A stretch of DNA of 64,000 nt from Agromyces seonyuensis (GTDB taxonomy: Bacteria > Actinomycetota > Actinomycetes > Actinomycetales > Microbacteriaceae), in the NCBI RefSeq assembly GCF_009789225.1, contig NZ_WSTA01000002.1, forward strand, positions 1 to 64,000. Direction: 5' to 3'. Every line of letters starts with the position of its first letter. The stretch's first letter is position 1. Position numbers and translations under genes: made by a program. The notes under the pieces were generated by a model. The model was given only the letters and a program-made list of their open reading frames with translations. It searched no databases and was not told the DNA's origin. Shown here one piece after another: positions 26,545 through 35,342 of this stretch.

Positions 26545-28017
26545 ATGACCCTCATCGACGAGACCGAACTGCTCGCCGCCGTCCCCGACGGACTCTTCAT
26601 CGACGGCGCGTGGCGTCCGGCGTCCGGTGGCGCGACCCTCGACGTCCGGGACCCCGCGACCGGCGAGGTCGTCAAGGCCATCGCGAGCGCGACGAGCGCC
26701 GACGGCATCGCCGCCCTCGCCGCCGCCGACGCGGCCTTCCCCGGGTGGGCCGCGACCCCCGCCCGCACGCGGGCCGAGGTGCTCCGCCGGGCCTTCGACC
26801 TGTTGCAGGAGCGCAAGGAGGAGTTCGCCCTCCTCATGACCGTCGAGATGGGCAAGCCGCTCGCGGAGGCCCGCGGCGAGGTCGCCTACGGCGGCGAGTT
26901 CCTGCGCTGGTTCAGCGAGGAGGCGGCGCGGGTGCAGGGCCGCTACGGCGCGAACCCCGAGGGCACCGGCCGCATGATCGTCACCCAGCACCCCGTCGGC
27001 CCGTGCTTCCTCATCACGCCGTGGAACTTCCCGCTCGCGATGGCGACGCGCAAGATCGCACCGGCGCTCGCCGCGGGCTGCACCGTCGTCGTCAAGCCGG
27101 CGTCGCTGACCCCGCTCACGACGCTGTACTTCGTGAAGCTCCTCGAGGACGCGGGCGTCCCGTCGGGCGTCGTCAATGTCGTCACGACGGCGCATTCGGG
27201 CGAGGTGTCCGATGCGATCCTCGCCGACCGTCGGCTCCGCAAGCTCTCCTTCACCGGTTCGACGCCCGTCGGGCAGGCGCTGCTCAAGCAGGCCGCCGAC
27301 GGCGTGCTGCGCACGAGCATGGAGCTCGGCGGCAACGCCCCCTTCGTCGTGTTCGACGACGCCGACCTCGACAAAGCCGTCGACGGGGCGATCGCCGCGA
27401 AGTTCCGCAACATCGGACAGGCCTGCACCGCGGCGAACCGCTTCATCGTGCACCGCTCGCTCGTCGAGGAGTTCGCCGCGCGCGTCACCGCGCGCGTCGA
27501 GTCGTTCGCCACCGGTCGCGGCACCGAGGACGGCGTCGTCATCGGCCCGCTCATCGACGACCGCGCCGTCGCCAAGGCCGACGCGCTCGTCACGGATGCC
27601 GTGGACCGCGGCGCGGTGCTGCGAACGGGCGGCGCGGCGATCGAGGGGCCGGGCACGTTCTACGCGGCGACCGTGCTCACCGACGTGGCTGCGGGCAGCG
27701 ACATCCTGCGCGAGGAGATTTTCGGGCCGGTGCTCGCGATCGTGCCGTTCGACGACGAGGACGAGGCGGTGGCGCTCGCGAACTCGACCGAGTACGGCCT
27801 CGTCTCCTACGTCTACACCGAGAGCCTCTCGCGCGGGCAGCGCATGATCGAGCGTCTCGAGACGGGGATGATGGGCCTCAACGTCGGGGTGGTCTCGAAC
27901 GCGGCGGCGCCCTTCGGCGGGTGGAAGTTCTCCGGCCTCGGCCGCGAGGGCGGCGCCGAGGGCATCCACGAGTACCTGCAGACGAAGTACACGCTCACGC
28001 CGAACCCGTTCGCCTGA
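26545..28017 (+). CDS. NAD(P)-dependent succinate-semialdehyde dehydrogenase family protein
   Basis: This 490-residue aldehyde dehydrogenase has Asn161 in PWNFP, Lys184 in VVKPAS, general base Glu260 in MELGG and nucleophile Cys294 in GQACTAANR. GQxCTAANR and VFDDADLDKAVDGA are typical of the GabD group, which oxidises succinate semialdehyde to succinate in 4-aminobutyrate breakdown. No gabT lies nearby, so a different aldehyde is possible. The ATG at 26545 has a GAAGGAG ribosome binding site. A TACGCT -10-like element lies upstream, and an extended hairpin follows the stop. Confidence 0.88.
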   Translation: MTLIDETELLAAVPDGLFIDGAWRPASGGATLDVRDPATGEVVKAIASATSADGIAALAAADAAFPGWAATPARTRAEVLRRAFDLLQERKEEFALLMTVEMGKPLAEARGEVAYGGEFLRWFSEEAARVQGRYGANPEGTGRMIVTQHPVGPCFLITPWNFPLAMATRKIAPALAAGCTVVVKPASLTPLTTLYFVKLLEDAGVPSGVVNVVTTAHSGEVSDAILADRRLRKLSFTGSTPVGQALLKQAADGVLRTSMELGGNAPFVVFDDADLDKAVDGAIAAKFRNIGQACTAANRFIVHRSLVEEFAARVTARVESFATGRGTEDGVVIGPLIDDRAVAKADALVTDAVDRGAVLRTGGAAIEGPGTFYAATVLTDVAAGSDILREEIFGPVLAIVPFDDEDEAVALANSTEYGLVSYVYTESLSRGQRMIERLETGMMGLNVGVVSNAAAPFGGWKFSGLGREGGAEGIHEYLQTKYTLTPNPFA

Positions 28018-28047
28018 GCGGCCGCCGCTCGCCCTGCCGCGTCGCGG

Positions 28048-28119
28048 TACCGAGGAGATCCGCCGATCTGAGGATGCTCCGGCGAGCATTCGTCCTCAGG
28101 AATGCAGATCTCCTCGGTA
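28048..28119. terminator. Extended two-part hairpin after the aldehyde dehydrogenase gene
   Basis: An outer 13-bp stem pairs 28048-28060 with 28107-28119. It encloses an inner imperfect stem, TGAGGA plus TGCTC pairing with GAGCA and TCCTCA around a CGGC loop. It lies between convergent genes and can act as a bidirectional terminator. It is longer and less regular than the other terminators. Confidence 0.65.
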
Positions 28120-28148
28120 GGGGCGGGGAAGGGCGGGGAGGAACGGGC

Positions 28149-28952
28149 TCAGGCGGCCGGGTCGTTCCACGACCAGATGTCGTCGCCGCGCAGCGTCGCG
28201 TCGGCGCCGCCGTCGTCGTAGATGGTCTGACCCGCCATGTGCGTGTTCTCGACGCTCGTGAGGAAGATCAGCAGGTTCGCGATCGACTCCGCCGGCTGGT
28301 GGGAGTTCAGCGGCATCGGCACGGCGGCGTCGACCATGGCGAGGCCCTCGGGGTTGTCGAGGAGGGCCGCGGTCATCGGCGTGATGACGGTGCCGGGGGC
28401 GACCGCGTTGAGCGGGATGCCGGCGCCGGCCCACGCCTCGGTGATGGACTCGCGACGCACCCAGCGCGAGAGCGCGCGCTTGGACGACGGGTAGACGAGG
28501 TAGCCGAGTTCGGGTCCCTGCTCGGCGGTCGCCGCGGCAACCGCGAGGGCGCGCTCCTCGTCGCCGGCGAGGGCGGCCTCGACCATCGCGGGCACGACGG
28601 GCTGGAGCGAGGCCATCGAGGACACCACGGCCGCGCGCGGGGCGTCGGAGGCGCGGAGCGCGGGGAGCAGTCCCTCGAGCACCTCGGTGACGCCGAAGAA
28701 GTTGACCGAGATCGTCGCCGGGATCGGCGCGGAGATGCCGGCGCACGCGATGACGCCGTCGACGACGCCGCCGGAGAGCTCGGCGACCCGCTCGACCGCG
28801 GCGAGGCGGCCCTCGCGGGTGGACAGGTCGGCCTCGACGTCGGCGTCGCGCAGGTCGACGCCGATCACGCGCTCGCCCCGTTCGGCGAGGAGGCGGGCGG
28901 TGGCGGCACCGATGCCGGATGCGGCGCCGGTGACGACGTAGGTGCGGGTCAT
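28149..28952 (-). CDS. SDR family oxidoreductase (3-alpha-hydroxysteroid-dehydrogenase-like)
   Basis: This 267-residue SDR has TGAASGIG at the N-terminus and short loops before VIACAGI. A long insertion (about residues 118-150) separates the catalytic Ser from YPSSK. This insertion and the LRDADVEADLSTREGR segment are typical of 3-alpha-hydroxysteroid dehydrogenase/carbonyl reductase-like members. A GGAAGGAAC ribosome binding site supports the ATG at 28952. A TetR-family gene is divergent and is its likely regulator. The substrate may be a steroid or another bulky ketone; this is inference. Confidence 0.85.
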   Translation of the reverse strand: MTRTYVVTGAASGIGAATARLLAERGERVIGVDLRDADVEADLSTREGRLAAVERVAELSGGVVDGVIACAGISAPIPATISVNFFGVTEVLEGLLPALRASDAPRAAVVSSMASLQPVVPAMVEAALAGDEERALAVAAATAEQGPELGYLVYPSSKRALSRWVRRESITEAWAGAGIPLNAVAPGTVITPMTAALLDNPEGLAMVDAAVPMPLNSHQPAESIANLLIFLTSVENTHMAGQTIYDDGGADATLRGDDIWSWNDPAA

Positions 28953-29005
28953 GGGGTGGTTCCTTCCGAATCGCGACCGGGCGCTCCGTCGCGCCTCGGC
29001 TGATA

Positions 29006-29024
29006 TTTGACACCGTACGCCAAA
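29006..29024. promoter_or_regulatory. Imperfect palindrome between the SDR and tetR genes
   Basis: TTTGACACCGTACGCCAAA has complementary ends (TTTG/CAAA) plus one further pair inside. It is the only AT-containing symmetric site in the 154-bp divergent intergenic region. It is a candidate TetR operator, but the symmetry is partial. Confidence 0.35.
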
Positions 29025-29106
29025 AATAGAGGGAGGAGCCTGGGAGAATCGGGCGTCGGGATCGCTCCGAGAACGGATCGGTCCCCGAGCAGGGGAGGAA
29101 CGCGCG

Positions 29107-29709
29107 ATGGACGACGGGACCCGCGGCCGCGGCCGGCCGAGCGTCATCGACCCCGACGCGGTCGCCGAGGCCGCACTCCGGCTCTGGGCGGAGCGGGGGT
29201 ACGCCGCGACCGGGTGGAAGGAGCTCGCCGAGGCGACCGGCGTCAGTGCGCGCACGCTCATGCGGCACTACGGCACGCGCGACCGCATCGCCTGGACCGA
29301 GGTGGAATCCGCCAACGGGCGCCTCGCCGGGGCGATCGAGCACCTCGATCCCGATCTGCCGATCGCCGAGGCGCTGCGGCGCATCGTCGTCGCCTCGATC
29401 TCCCATGACCCGTTCATGCGTTCCGGCGTGCCCGCGTGGGTGCGCCTCATCGCGAGCGAGCCGGAGTTCGCCGCGACGGCGGCCGCCGCCAACCGCGCCT
29501 GGACCGGCCTGCTCGAGGACTTCCTCGATCGACGGCTGCCGGGCGCTCCCCGTGCCGCCAGGCAGGCGATCGCCGCGGCCTACGAGGCGGCGACGATCAC
29601 CGCGCTCGCCGCGTGGGCGGATGCCGGCGCGGCGGTCGAGCCCGCCGACGCGGTCGACGCGGCGCTCCGCTGGCTCGGGGTCGCCGAGGTCGCCGGCGGC
29701 GCGCCGTAG
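29107..29709 (+). CDS. TetR-family transcriptional regulator
   Basis: This 200-residue regulator has the TetR helix-turn-helix in residues 20-65 (ALRLWAERGYAATGWKELAEATG, then SARTLMRHYGTRDRI as separate helices). A mostly helical ligand domain follows. The N-terminus GRGRPSVID is the usual basic arm. It is divergent from the hydroxysteroid-dehydrogenase-like SDR, which is the probable target. The ATG at 29107 has a GAGGAACGCGCG leader. The effector is unknown. Confidence 0.85.
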   Translation: MDDGTRGRGRPSVIDPDAVAEAALRLWAERGYAATGWKELAEATGVSARTLMRHYGTRDRIAWTEVESANGRLAGAIEHLDPDLPIAEALRRIVVASISHDPFMRSGVPAWVRLIASEPEFAATAAAANRAWTGLLEDFLDRRLPGAPRAARQAIAAAYEAATITALAAWADAGAAVEPADAVDAALRWLGVAEVAGGAP

Positions 29710-29769
29710 CACGCGGCGCCCGGGCATCCTTCTCGTGCCGGCATCCGCTCGCCCGCTCCGAACGACCGC

Positions 29770-31062
29770 TCAGCGCAAACCGGCGAAGCGCACCGGGCCG
29801 CCGTTCGGCGGAGCGCCCGGCTTCAGCGCGAGCAGGTGCGCGACGACGTACGGGATGTCCGTCTGGCGATGCCACTCCGTCGGGAAGTGCGTGTGCAGGC
29901 GCGAGACCTGGAAGCGGGCCTCGATCTCCGGCACGTACCGCGTGTAGTTCTCGTCGGAGTAGTACCAGAACGAGTTCTCGTTGTAGAAGGCGACATGCGT
30001 CGGATCCTGGAAGGCGCCGCGGCCGTCGGTGCTCGGGGTCCGCGTGATCAGCACGCCGCCCGGCACGAGCAGCCGGTGGAGCTCGTTGATGAGCCCGATC
30101 TTGTCGGCGACGTGCTCGAAGAAGTCGACGGCGCGGATGACCCCCACCGAGCTGTCGGGCAGGTCGAGCCGCTCGGGCAGCCGCGCCACGACGTCGACGC
30201 CCGGTCCGTCGTGCTGGTCGACGCCGAGGTAGCCCTGCGGCTTCGCGTGCGCGGCGCCGAGGTCGAGGCAGGCGAGGCCCTCGCGACGGGCCCACGCGAG
30301 CGCGTTCGCTTCGAAGTGCCGGTCGTAGAGGTCGACCGTGCGCTGCTGGATCTCGGCGTTCACCCCCGCGATGCGGTGCGTGTTGCCGTCGTGGATGCGC
30401 TGGAGGTAGAGGCACTCGTCGATCGCGACGAACGGGCCCGCCTGGTAGAGCCGGCTCATGAGCTCGTGGTCGTCGAGCACGGCGAGGCTCGCGTCGTGCC
30501 CCCCGACCGCGACGTACGCATCCCGTCGGAACGCGCGCACGTGATTCGGGGCGAACCAGATGTACGAGACGTTGTGCGGCGTCGGCGGGAAGGAGACCGG
30601 ATACCGGTAGTGCACGCCGTCGACGTCGGTCTCGGCGTACTGCCACCCCATCTCCTGGTTGTAGGCAACGTCGAGCGGGTCGCCGGCGGAGTCGATCGAG
30701 GCCGCGTGCGAATAGACGAGCGATGCCTCGGGATGCGCCTCGAAGGTCTCGACGACGCGTTCGAGCGCCCCGGGGAGCAGCACGTCGTCGTGGTCGAACT
30801 CCACGAGGACGTCGCCGCGCGCGTACCCGTTCGCGAACCGCTTCGCCTCGCCGACCCCGGAGACGGGCCGATCGTGACGGATGACCCGGATGCGCTCGTC
30901 GGGCTCCGCCGGCGCCCACTCGGCCGGACCGTTGAGGAGCACGATCCATTCCCACTCCTCGAGCGTCTGGGTGCGGAGCGACGCGGCGGCGGCGTCGAGG
31001 AAGCGCGGATCGTGCGACGGCGTGACGACCGATGCCCGGGGCATCCGATCGCGCGGACTCAC
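29770..31062 (-). CDS. Fusion protein: family 2 glycosyltransferase and class I methyltransferase
   Basis: This 430-residue protein has two enzyme domains. Residues 8-240 form a GT-A glycosyltransferase (SVVTPSHDPRFLDAAAASL, then EFDHDD at 88-93 as the metal/nucleotide-sugar site). Residues from about 264 form a SAM methyltransferase-like domain (LDLGAAH, GYLGVD, VIRAVDFFEHV, then ELHRLLVPGGVLI). The start GTG overlaps the stop of the TPR lipoprotein gene by 4 bp, so expression follows the collagen-like protein. A plausible role is to build and methylate a sugar on that protein, which has many Thr in Gly-X-Thr triplets. This is inference. Confidence 0.82.
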   Translation of the reverse strand: MSPRDRMPRASVVTPSHDPRFLDAAAASLRTQTLEEWEWIVLLNGPAEWAPAEPDERIRVIRHDRPVSGVGEAKRFANGYARGDVLVEFDHDDVLLPGALERVVETFEAHPEASLVYSHAASIDSAGDPLDVAYNQEMGWQYAETDVDGVHYRYPVSFPPTPHNVSYIWFAPNHVRAFRRDAYVAVGGHDASLAVLDDHELMSRLYQAGPFVAIDECLYLQRIHDGNTHRIAGVNAEIQQRTVDLYDRHFEANALAWARREGLACLDLGAAHAKPQGYLGVDQHDGPGVDVVARLPERLDLPDSSVGVIRAVDFFEHVADKIGLINELHRLLVPGGVLITRTPSTDGRGAFQDPTHVAFYNENSFWYYSDENYTRYVPEIEARFQVSRLHTHFPTEWHRQTDIPYVVAHLLALKPGAPPNGGPVRFAGLR

Positions 31063-31625
31063 TCGTCGCTCGCGGGGGCGTCCGTCAGCGTCGGGTCGAT
31101 CGCGAGGGCGCGCTCGCGCGCCTCCGCGGCACCCGCCGCATCGCCCTGCGCCTCGAGCAGCGACGAGAGCCGGTAGTAGGCGGTCGCGGCCTGATCGTCG
31201 AGCGACACGATCTGCCGGTAGAGGGCGACGGCGGCGTCCTGGTCGGCGTCCTCGAGGAGGATCGCCTTGTTGTACATCGCCGACGTGAACGCCGGATCGG
31301 TCTCGATCGCCTTGTCGTAGTAGCCCATGGCCGCATCGGCGTCGCCGTTCTGCTGTGCGAGCACCCCGAGGTTGTAATTGGCGAATGCATTGCCGGGATC
31401 GAGGGCGAGCACGTTCTCGAAGGTCGCTTTCGCCTGATCGGTCTCGCCGGCGTTCGCGGAGGCGATGCCCAGCTGCACGAGATCATCCACGCTGATGGCG
31501 CCGGCCGACGACGTCGCCGAAGGGCCGGCGCTGTCCGGGGCATCCTGCGTCGAGTCGGTGCACCCCGAGAGCACGAGCGTTGCCGCCAGCAAGGCGGCAG
31601 CTGCACCGCCGATGCGTGGATTCAT
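31059..31625 (-). CDS. TPR-repeat lipoprotein
   Basis: This 188-residue lipoprotein has a short signal ending LSGC with lipidated Cys22, then a Ser/Ala/Asp linker. At least three tetratricopeptide repeats follow between about 60 and 175 (for example FANYNLGVLAQQNGDADAAM and SAMYNKAILLEDADQDAA). TPRs bind partner proteins, so it may hold or organise the collagen-like protein at the cell surface. The ATG at 31625 has an AGAGGAA site. Starts at 31646 (ATG) or 31649 (TTG), overlapping the collagen gene's end, are less likely. Its stop overlaps the glycosyltransferase start. Confidence 0.85.
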   Translation of the reverse strand: MNPRIGGAAAALLAATLVLSGCTDSTQDAPDSAGPSATSSAGAISVDDLVQLGIASANAGETDQAKATFENVLALDPGNAFANYNLGVLAQQNGDADAAMGYYDKAIETDPAFTSAMYNKAILLEDADQDAAVALYRQIVSLDDQAATAYYRLSSLLEAQGDAAGAAEARERALAIDPTLTDAPASDE

Positions 31626-31645
31626 GAAGTTCCTCTCGTGGTTCA

Positions 31646-34393
31646 TCAATACCGGACGATCTGCACCCAGGTGCGGCCGAGGCCGATCGAGGCGGCGGTC
31701 CCGAAGTCGAGCGGCGACGAGATCTGATTCGCCGCGGTCACCGAAACGAGCCGCAGTTGCACCGTGATCACGCTCGTGGTGGTGAAGGCCACCGTGGCCG
31801 GTCCTTCGGGACCTGCGTCGTTGTCGGCCAGGTTGGACGACTCGTTCGCGCCGCCCTGACCGATCCAGGCCCCGTTCGTGACGCTGTAGAAGCCGAAATA
31901 GACGCTCGCGCCGCCGGCGACTCCGGTGACGCCGCCGATCGAACCGCTGAGGGCGTACGTGCCGGGGGCGAGGGTGATCGAGTTCCCGGAGCGGGAGATG
32001 AACTCGGTCGCCGTATTCACGTCGTTGGAGTTGAGGTTGACGATGGTGTTCGCCGCAATCGATCCCTGCGCTGCAGTGTTGGAGAAGCGGGCGAGCGCGC
32101 CGGCGACCGAGCCTTGCTCGCCCTGAGTTCCCTGCGGGCCGGCACCACCGGCCGCGCCCTGGAACCCCTGGCTGCCCTGGGGGCCCGCGCTGCCGGCCGC
32201 GCCGGTCGCGCCGGTCGCGCCGGGGGCGCCCTGCAGACCCCGGAGACCCTGTGATCCGGCCGCGCCGGCCGACCCCGCGGTGCCCTGCGCGCCGGTCGCA
32301 CCCTGCGCTCCGGCAGCGCCGACGAGGCCTTGGGGCCCGATGCCGCCGTTCGCGCCCTGCGCTCCGGTCGCGCCCGTCACTCCTTGGAAGCCTTGGAATC
32401 CGCGGGCTCCCTGCGCTCCTGCCGCCCCGGCGCTTCCCTGCGCTCCGGTTGCGCCCGGGGTTCCTTGGAAGCCCTGGAGTCCGCGGAGACCCTGGGCTCC
32501 CGTCGCCCCGGCCGCGCCCTGGGCACCGGTCGCCCCGGCTGCGCCCTGGGCACCGGTCGAACCCGCAAGCCCTTGGAAGCCCTGGAGCCCGCGGAGACCC
32601 TGGGCTCCCGTCGCCCCGGCCGCGCCCTGCGCACCGTCGGCACCGTCAGAGCCTTGGAGGCCCCGGAGGCCCTGCGCACCGGCAAGCCCCTGGAAGCCAC
32701 TCGCGCCTTGTGCGCCTTGCGCTCCGGTTGCGCCCTGTGCGCCGGTGTCGCCTTGTGCTCCGGTGTCGCCCTGTGGGCCCTGCGGGCCGACATCCCCGGG
32801 TGCGCCTTCTCCGCCGTCGGCGCCTTGTGCGCCGGTTGCTCCCTGTGCGCCGACGGCTCCTTGTGCGCCGTCGGCTCCTTGTGCGCCGTCGGCTCCGGTG
32901 TCGCCTTGTGCGCCGTCGGCTCCGGTGTCGCCTTGTGCTCCGTCGGCTCCGGTGTCGCCCTGTGCTCCGGTCGCTCCTTGGAAGCCTTGCGGTCCGGCGG
33001 CACCGTCTGCGCCCTGTGCGCCGTCTGCGCCTTGTGCTCCGTCGGCTCCGGTGTCGCCTTGTGCGCCGGTTGCGCCCTCAGCGCCTTGTGCTCCGTTGGC
33101 TCCGGTGTCGCCTTGTGCGCCGGTTGCGCCGTCTGCGCCTTGTGCTCCGTTGGCTCCGGTGTCGCCCTGTGCTCCGGTCGCTCCTTGGAAGCCTTGCGGT
33201 CCGGCAGCTCCGTCTGCTCCTTGTGCGCCGTCGGCTCCGGTGTCGCCCTGAGCTCCCTGTGCGCCCTCAGCGCCTTGTGCTCCGTCGGCTCCGGTGTCGC
33301 CTTGTGCGCCGGTTGCGCCTTCGGCTCCTTGTGCTCCGTTGGCTCCGGTGTCGCCCTGTGCTCCGGTCGCTCCTTGGAAGCCTTGCGGGCCGGCGGCACC
33401 GTCGGCGCCTTGTGCTCCGTCGGCGCCTTGTGCGCCGTCTGCGCCTTGTGCTCCGTCCGCGCCTTGTGCTCCGTCGGCGCCAGTTGCGCCGTCTGCGCCT
33501 TGTGCTCCGTCGGCTCCGATGTCGCCCTGTGCTCCGGTCGCTCCTTGGAAGCCTTGCGGTCCGGCAGCTCCGTCTGCTCCTTGTGCGCCGTCGGCTCCGG
33601 TGTCGCCCTGAGCTCCCTGTGCGCCCTCAGCGCCTTGTGCTCCGTCGGCTCCGGTGTCGCCCTGTGCTCCGGTTGCGCCGTCTGCGCCTTGGGCGCCGTC
33701 GGCGCCTGCGTCGCCTTGTGCGCCGGTTGCGCCCTCAGCACCTTGTGCTCCGTCGGCTCCGGTGTCGCCCTGTGCTCCGGTCGCTCCTTGGAAGCCTTGC
33801 GGTCCGGCGGCACCGTCGGCGCCTTGCACCCCAGCGGCGCCATCCGCGCCGTCGGTGCCGGCGTCGCCCTGCGCTCCGTCCGCGCCCTCCGAGCCCTGCG
33901 GTCCGCTCGGACCGATCACACCCTGCGGGCCAGCGGCTCCCGCCGCGCCCTGCGGGCCTGCAGCTCCCGCCGCCCCCTGCGGGCCAGCGGCTCCCGCCGC
34001 CCCCTGCGGTCCGGCGGCTCCCGTCGCGCCGGTCGTGCCGTCAGCTCCGTCGGCACCGTCGGTTCCGTCCGCGCCACTGGCGCCTTGGGCTCCGGTCGTG
34101 CCGGTGCCCGTGCCGGTGCCGTTCGCGCCGGTGAGCCCGACCGGCCCCTGCGGGCCGATGGATCCCTGCGGTCCCTCGGGTCCGGCCTCGCCGATGCAGT
34201 ACCCGAAGCCGAACGGCGCCAGGCCCTGCGGGCCGATCGCGGAGTCGCCCGAGGCCACGCTGAAGGCCGGCGCGCATCCATCTGCGGCGCTGCCCGCCCA
34301 GGGCATCGCGTGCGCGGCCGATGTCGGCAGGAATGCCGTACCGAGCACGATGGCGGCCGGTACCGCCAACGACCGACGTCGGTCCGGTGTCAC
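31646..34393 (-). CDS. Secreted collagen-like protein with jelly-roll C-terminal domain
   Basis: This roughly 915-residue protein starts at a GTG (34393) behind a GGGGGGTGG site. It has a signal peptide ending about residue 29, a short head with two Cys, and a collagen region from about residue 68 to 761. That region holds some 230 Gly-X-Y triplets rich in GAQ, GAD, GPQ and GAT. The last 154 residues resemble a C1q/TNF-like jelly roll as in Bacillus BclA, and probably nucleate trimers. There is no LPxTG motif or membrane anchor, so attachment must be indirect. It is the first gene of an operon with a TPR lipoprotein and a glycosyltransferase-methyltransferase. Confidence 0.9.
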   Translation of the reverse strand: MTPDRRRSLAVPAAIVLGTAFLPTSAAHAMPWAGSAADGCAPAFSVASGDSAIGPQGLAPFGFGYCIGEAGPEGPQGSIGPQGPVGLTGANGTGTGTGTTGAQGASGADGTDGADGADGTTGATGAAGPQGAAGAAGPQGAAGAAGPQGAAGAAGPQGVIGPSGPQGSEGADGAQGDAGTDGADGAAGVQGADGAAGPQGFQGATGAQGDTGADGAQGAEGATGAQGDAGADGAQGADGATGAQGDTGADGAQGAEGAQGAQGDTGADGAQGADGAAGPQGFQGATGAQGDIGADGAQGADGATGADGAQGADGAQGADGAQGADGAQGADGAAGPQGFQGATGAQGDTGANGAQGAEGATGAQGDTGADGAQGAEGAQGAQGDTGADGAQGADGAAGPQGFQGATGAQGDTGANGAQGADGATGAQGDTGANGAQGAEGATGAQGDTGADGAQGADGAQGADGAAGPQGFQGATGAQGDTGADGAQGDTGADGAQGDTGADGAQGADGAQGAVGAQGATGAQGADGGEGAPGDVGPQGPQGDTGAQGDTGAQGATGAQGAQGASGFQGLAGAQGLRGLQGSDGADGAQGAAGATGAQGLRGLQGFQGLAGSTGAQGAAGATGAQGAAGATGAQGLRGLQGFQGTPGATGAQGSAGAAGAQGARGFQGFQGVTGATGAQGANGGIGPQGLVGAAGAQGATGAQGTAGSAGAAGSQGLRGLQGAPGATGATGAAGSAGPQGSQGFQGAAGGAGPQGTQGEQGSVAGALARFSNTAAQGSIAANTIVNLNSNDVNTATEFISRSGNSITLAPGTYALSGSIGGVTGVAGGASVYFGFYSVTNGAWIGQGGANESSNLADNDAGPEGPATVAFTTTSVITVQLRLVSVTAANQISSPLDFGTAASIGLGRTWVQIVRY
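32111..34192. repeat. Gly-X-Y coding repeat region of the collagen-like gene
   Basis: About 2.1 kb of low-complexity DNA has a 9-nt coding period (one Gly-X-Y triplet) and longer modules. The landmark for [14 protein letters not shown] starts at 32974, 33181, 33370, 33541 and 33784. The distances are 207, 189, 171 and 243 bp, all multiples of 9, so copy changes keep the triplet phase. The repeats are likely to expand and contract by slippage or recombination. Confidence 0.9.
33160..33301. repeat. 142-bp exact direct repeat, copy 1 (copy 2 at 33520-33661)
   Basis: The 142 bases at 33160-33301 recur without mismatch at 33520-33661, exactly 360 bp (120 residues) away, inside the collagen region. 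The 39 bases on the left flank differ at three positions. Identity at synonymous sites suggests a recent duplication or gene conversion. Confidence 0.9.
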
Positions 34394-34430
34394 GTCCACC
34401 CCCCAACGAACGAGCGACACGGTTCGGGGG

Positions 34431-34459
34431 AGTATTGCAAAGGGCCCATCGAGCCGCAA
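34431..34459 (-). promoter_or_regulatory. Promoter of the collagen-like protein operon
   Basis: On the minus strand, TTGCGG (34454-34459) and AATACT (34431-34436) are separated by 17 bp. The -10 lies 38 bp before the GTG start. The 229-bp gap between this operon and the divergent ABC transporter holds no other clear element. Confidence 0.5.
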
Positions 34460-34622
34460 CGATCTGCACCGAGCGTCGCACAAGGGCTGCGGTTACTCCG
34501 CCGTACCGCGACCGCGGTATGCGAGGAGCATCCTCCGGGGGGACGTGCGAGCGCGCGTCGCCGCGTTGACTGGAACACGACCCGGCAGCCGGCCAGCGGC
34601 CCGGGATCGTGGAAGGAACCCG

Positions 34623-35342
34623 ATGACCACCCCCGTGCTGCAGGTCGAGGACCTGCGCAAGTCCTACGGTCGGGGCGCCACGCGCTTCGACGCCCTCAAG
34701 GGGGTGAGCTTCGAGGTGCGCCAGGGCGAGTCGCTCGCGATCGTCGGCAAGTCCGGCTCCGGCAAATCGACCCTCATGCACCTGCTCGCCCTGCTCGACC
34801 GGCCCACCGAGGGCCGCGTGCTGCTCCACGGCGAACCCGCCGAGCGGCTGCAGGGCGCCGCGCTGAACCGCGCCCGCAACAAGACGTTCGGGTTCGTCTT
34901 CCAGCAGTTCTTCCTGACGCCCGGCCAGAGCGTGCTGGAGAACGTCATCCTGCCGTTGAAGATCGCCGGTGTCGGCCGGGCCGAGCGCAAGCGCCGCGGG
35001 ATGGCGGCGCTCGCGCAGCTCGACCTCGCCGACAAGGCGAAGAACAAGGCCTCCGACCTCTCCGGCGGGCAGAAGCAGCGCGTCGTCATCGCGCGCGCCC
35101 TGGTCAACGACCCGGCGCTCATCTTCGCCGACGAGCCGACGGGCAACCTGGACTCCGCCACGGGGAGCTCCGTCGAGGAGATCCTGTTCCGGTTGAACCG
35201 CGAGCAGGGCATCACGCTCGTCGTGGTCACGCACGACGAGGACCTCGCGGCCCGCTGCGACCGCCGCATCACGGTGCGCGACGGCCTGCTCGTCGACGTC
35301 GACGCCGAGGCCGACGCCGAACTCGGGGAGGCGGCCGCGTGA
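34623..35342 (+). CDS. ABC transporter ATP-binding protein (MacB/LolD type)
   Basis: This 239-residue ATPase powers the permease encoded next to it. Walker A GKSGSGKST (about 42-50), the Q-loop FQQFF, the signature LSGGQKQR and Walker B ALIFADEP with GNLDSATG are all intact. This set, with a single FtsX-type permease, is typical of MacB/LolD/YknY-like systems that move peptides, lipoproteins or antibiotics. Ribosome binding site GGAAGGAA. Its TGA overlaps the GTG of the permease by 4 bp. A two-component system follows. Confidence 0.92.
   Translation: MTTPVLQVEDLRKSYGRGATRFDALKGVSFEVRQGESLAIVGKSGSGKSTLMHLLALLDRPTEGRVLLHGEPAERLQGAALNRARNKTFGFVFQQFFLTPGQSVLENVILPLKIAGVGRAERKRRGMAALAQLDLADKAKNKASDLSGGQKQRVVIARALVNDPALIFADEPTGNLDSATGSSVEEILFRLNREQGITLVVVTHDEDLAARCDRRITVRDGLLVDVDAEADAELGEAAA

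Noticed and set aside
32111-34192. Short regularly spaced repeats that could suggest a CRISPR array
   Set aside because: The period is 9 bp with coding phase kept, there are no unique spacers of constant length, and no cas genes are present. It encodes collagen triplets.
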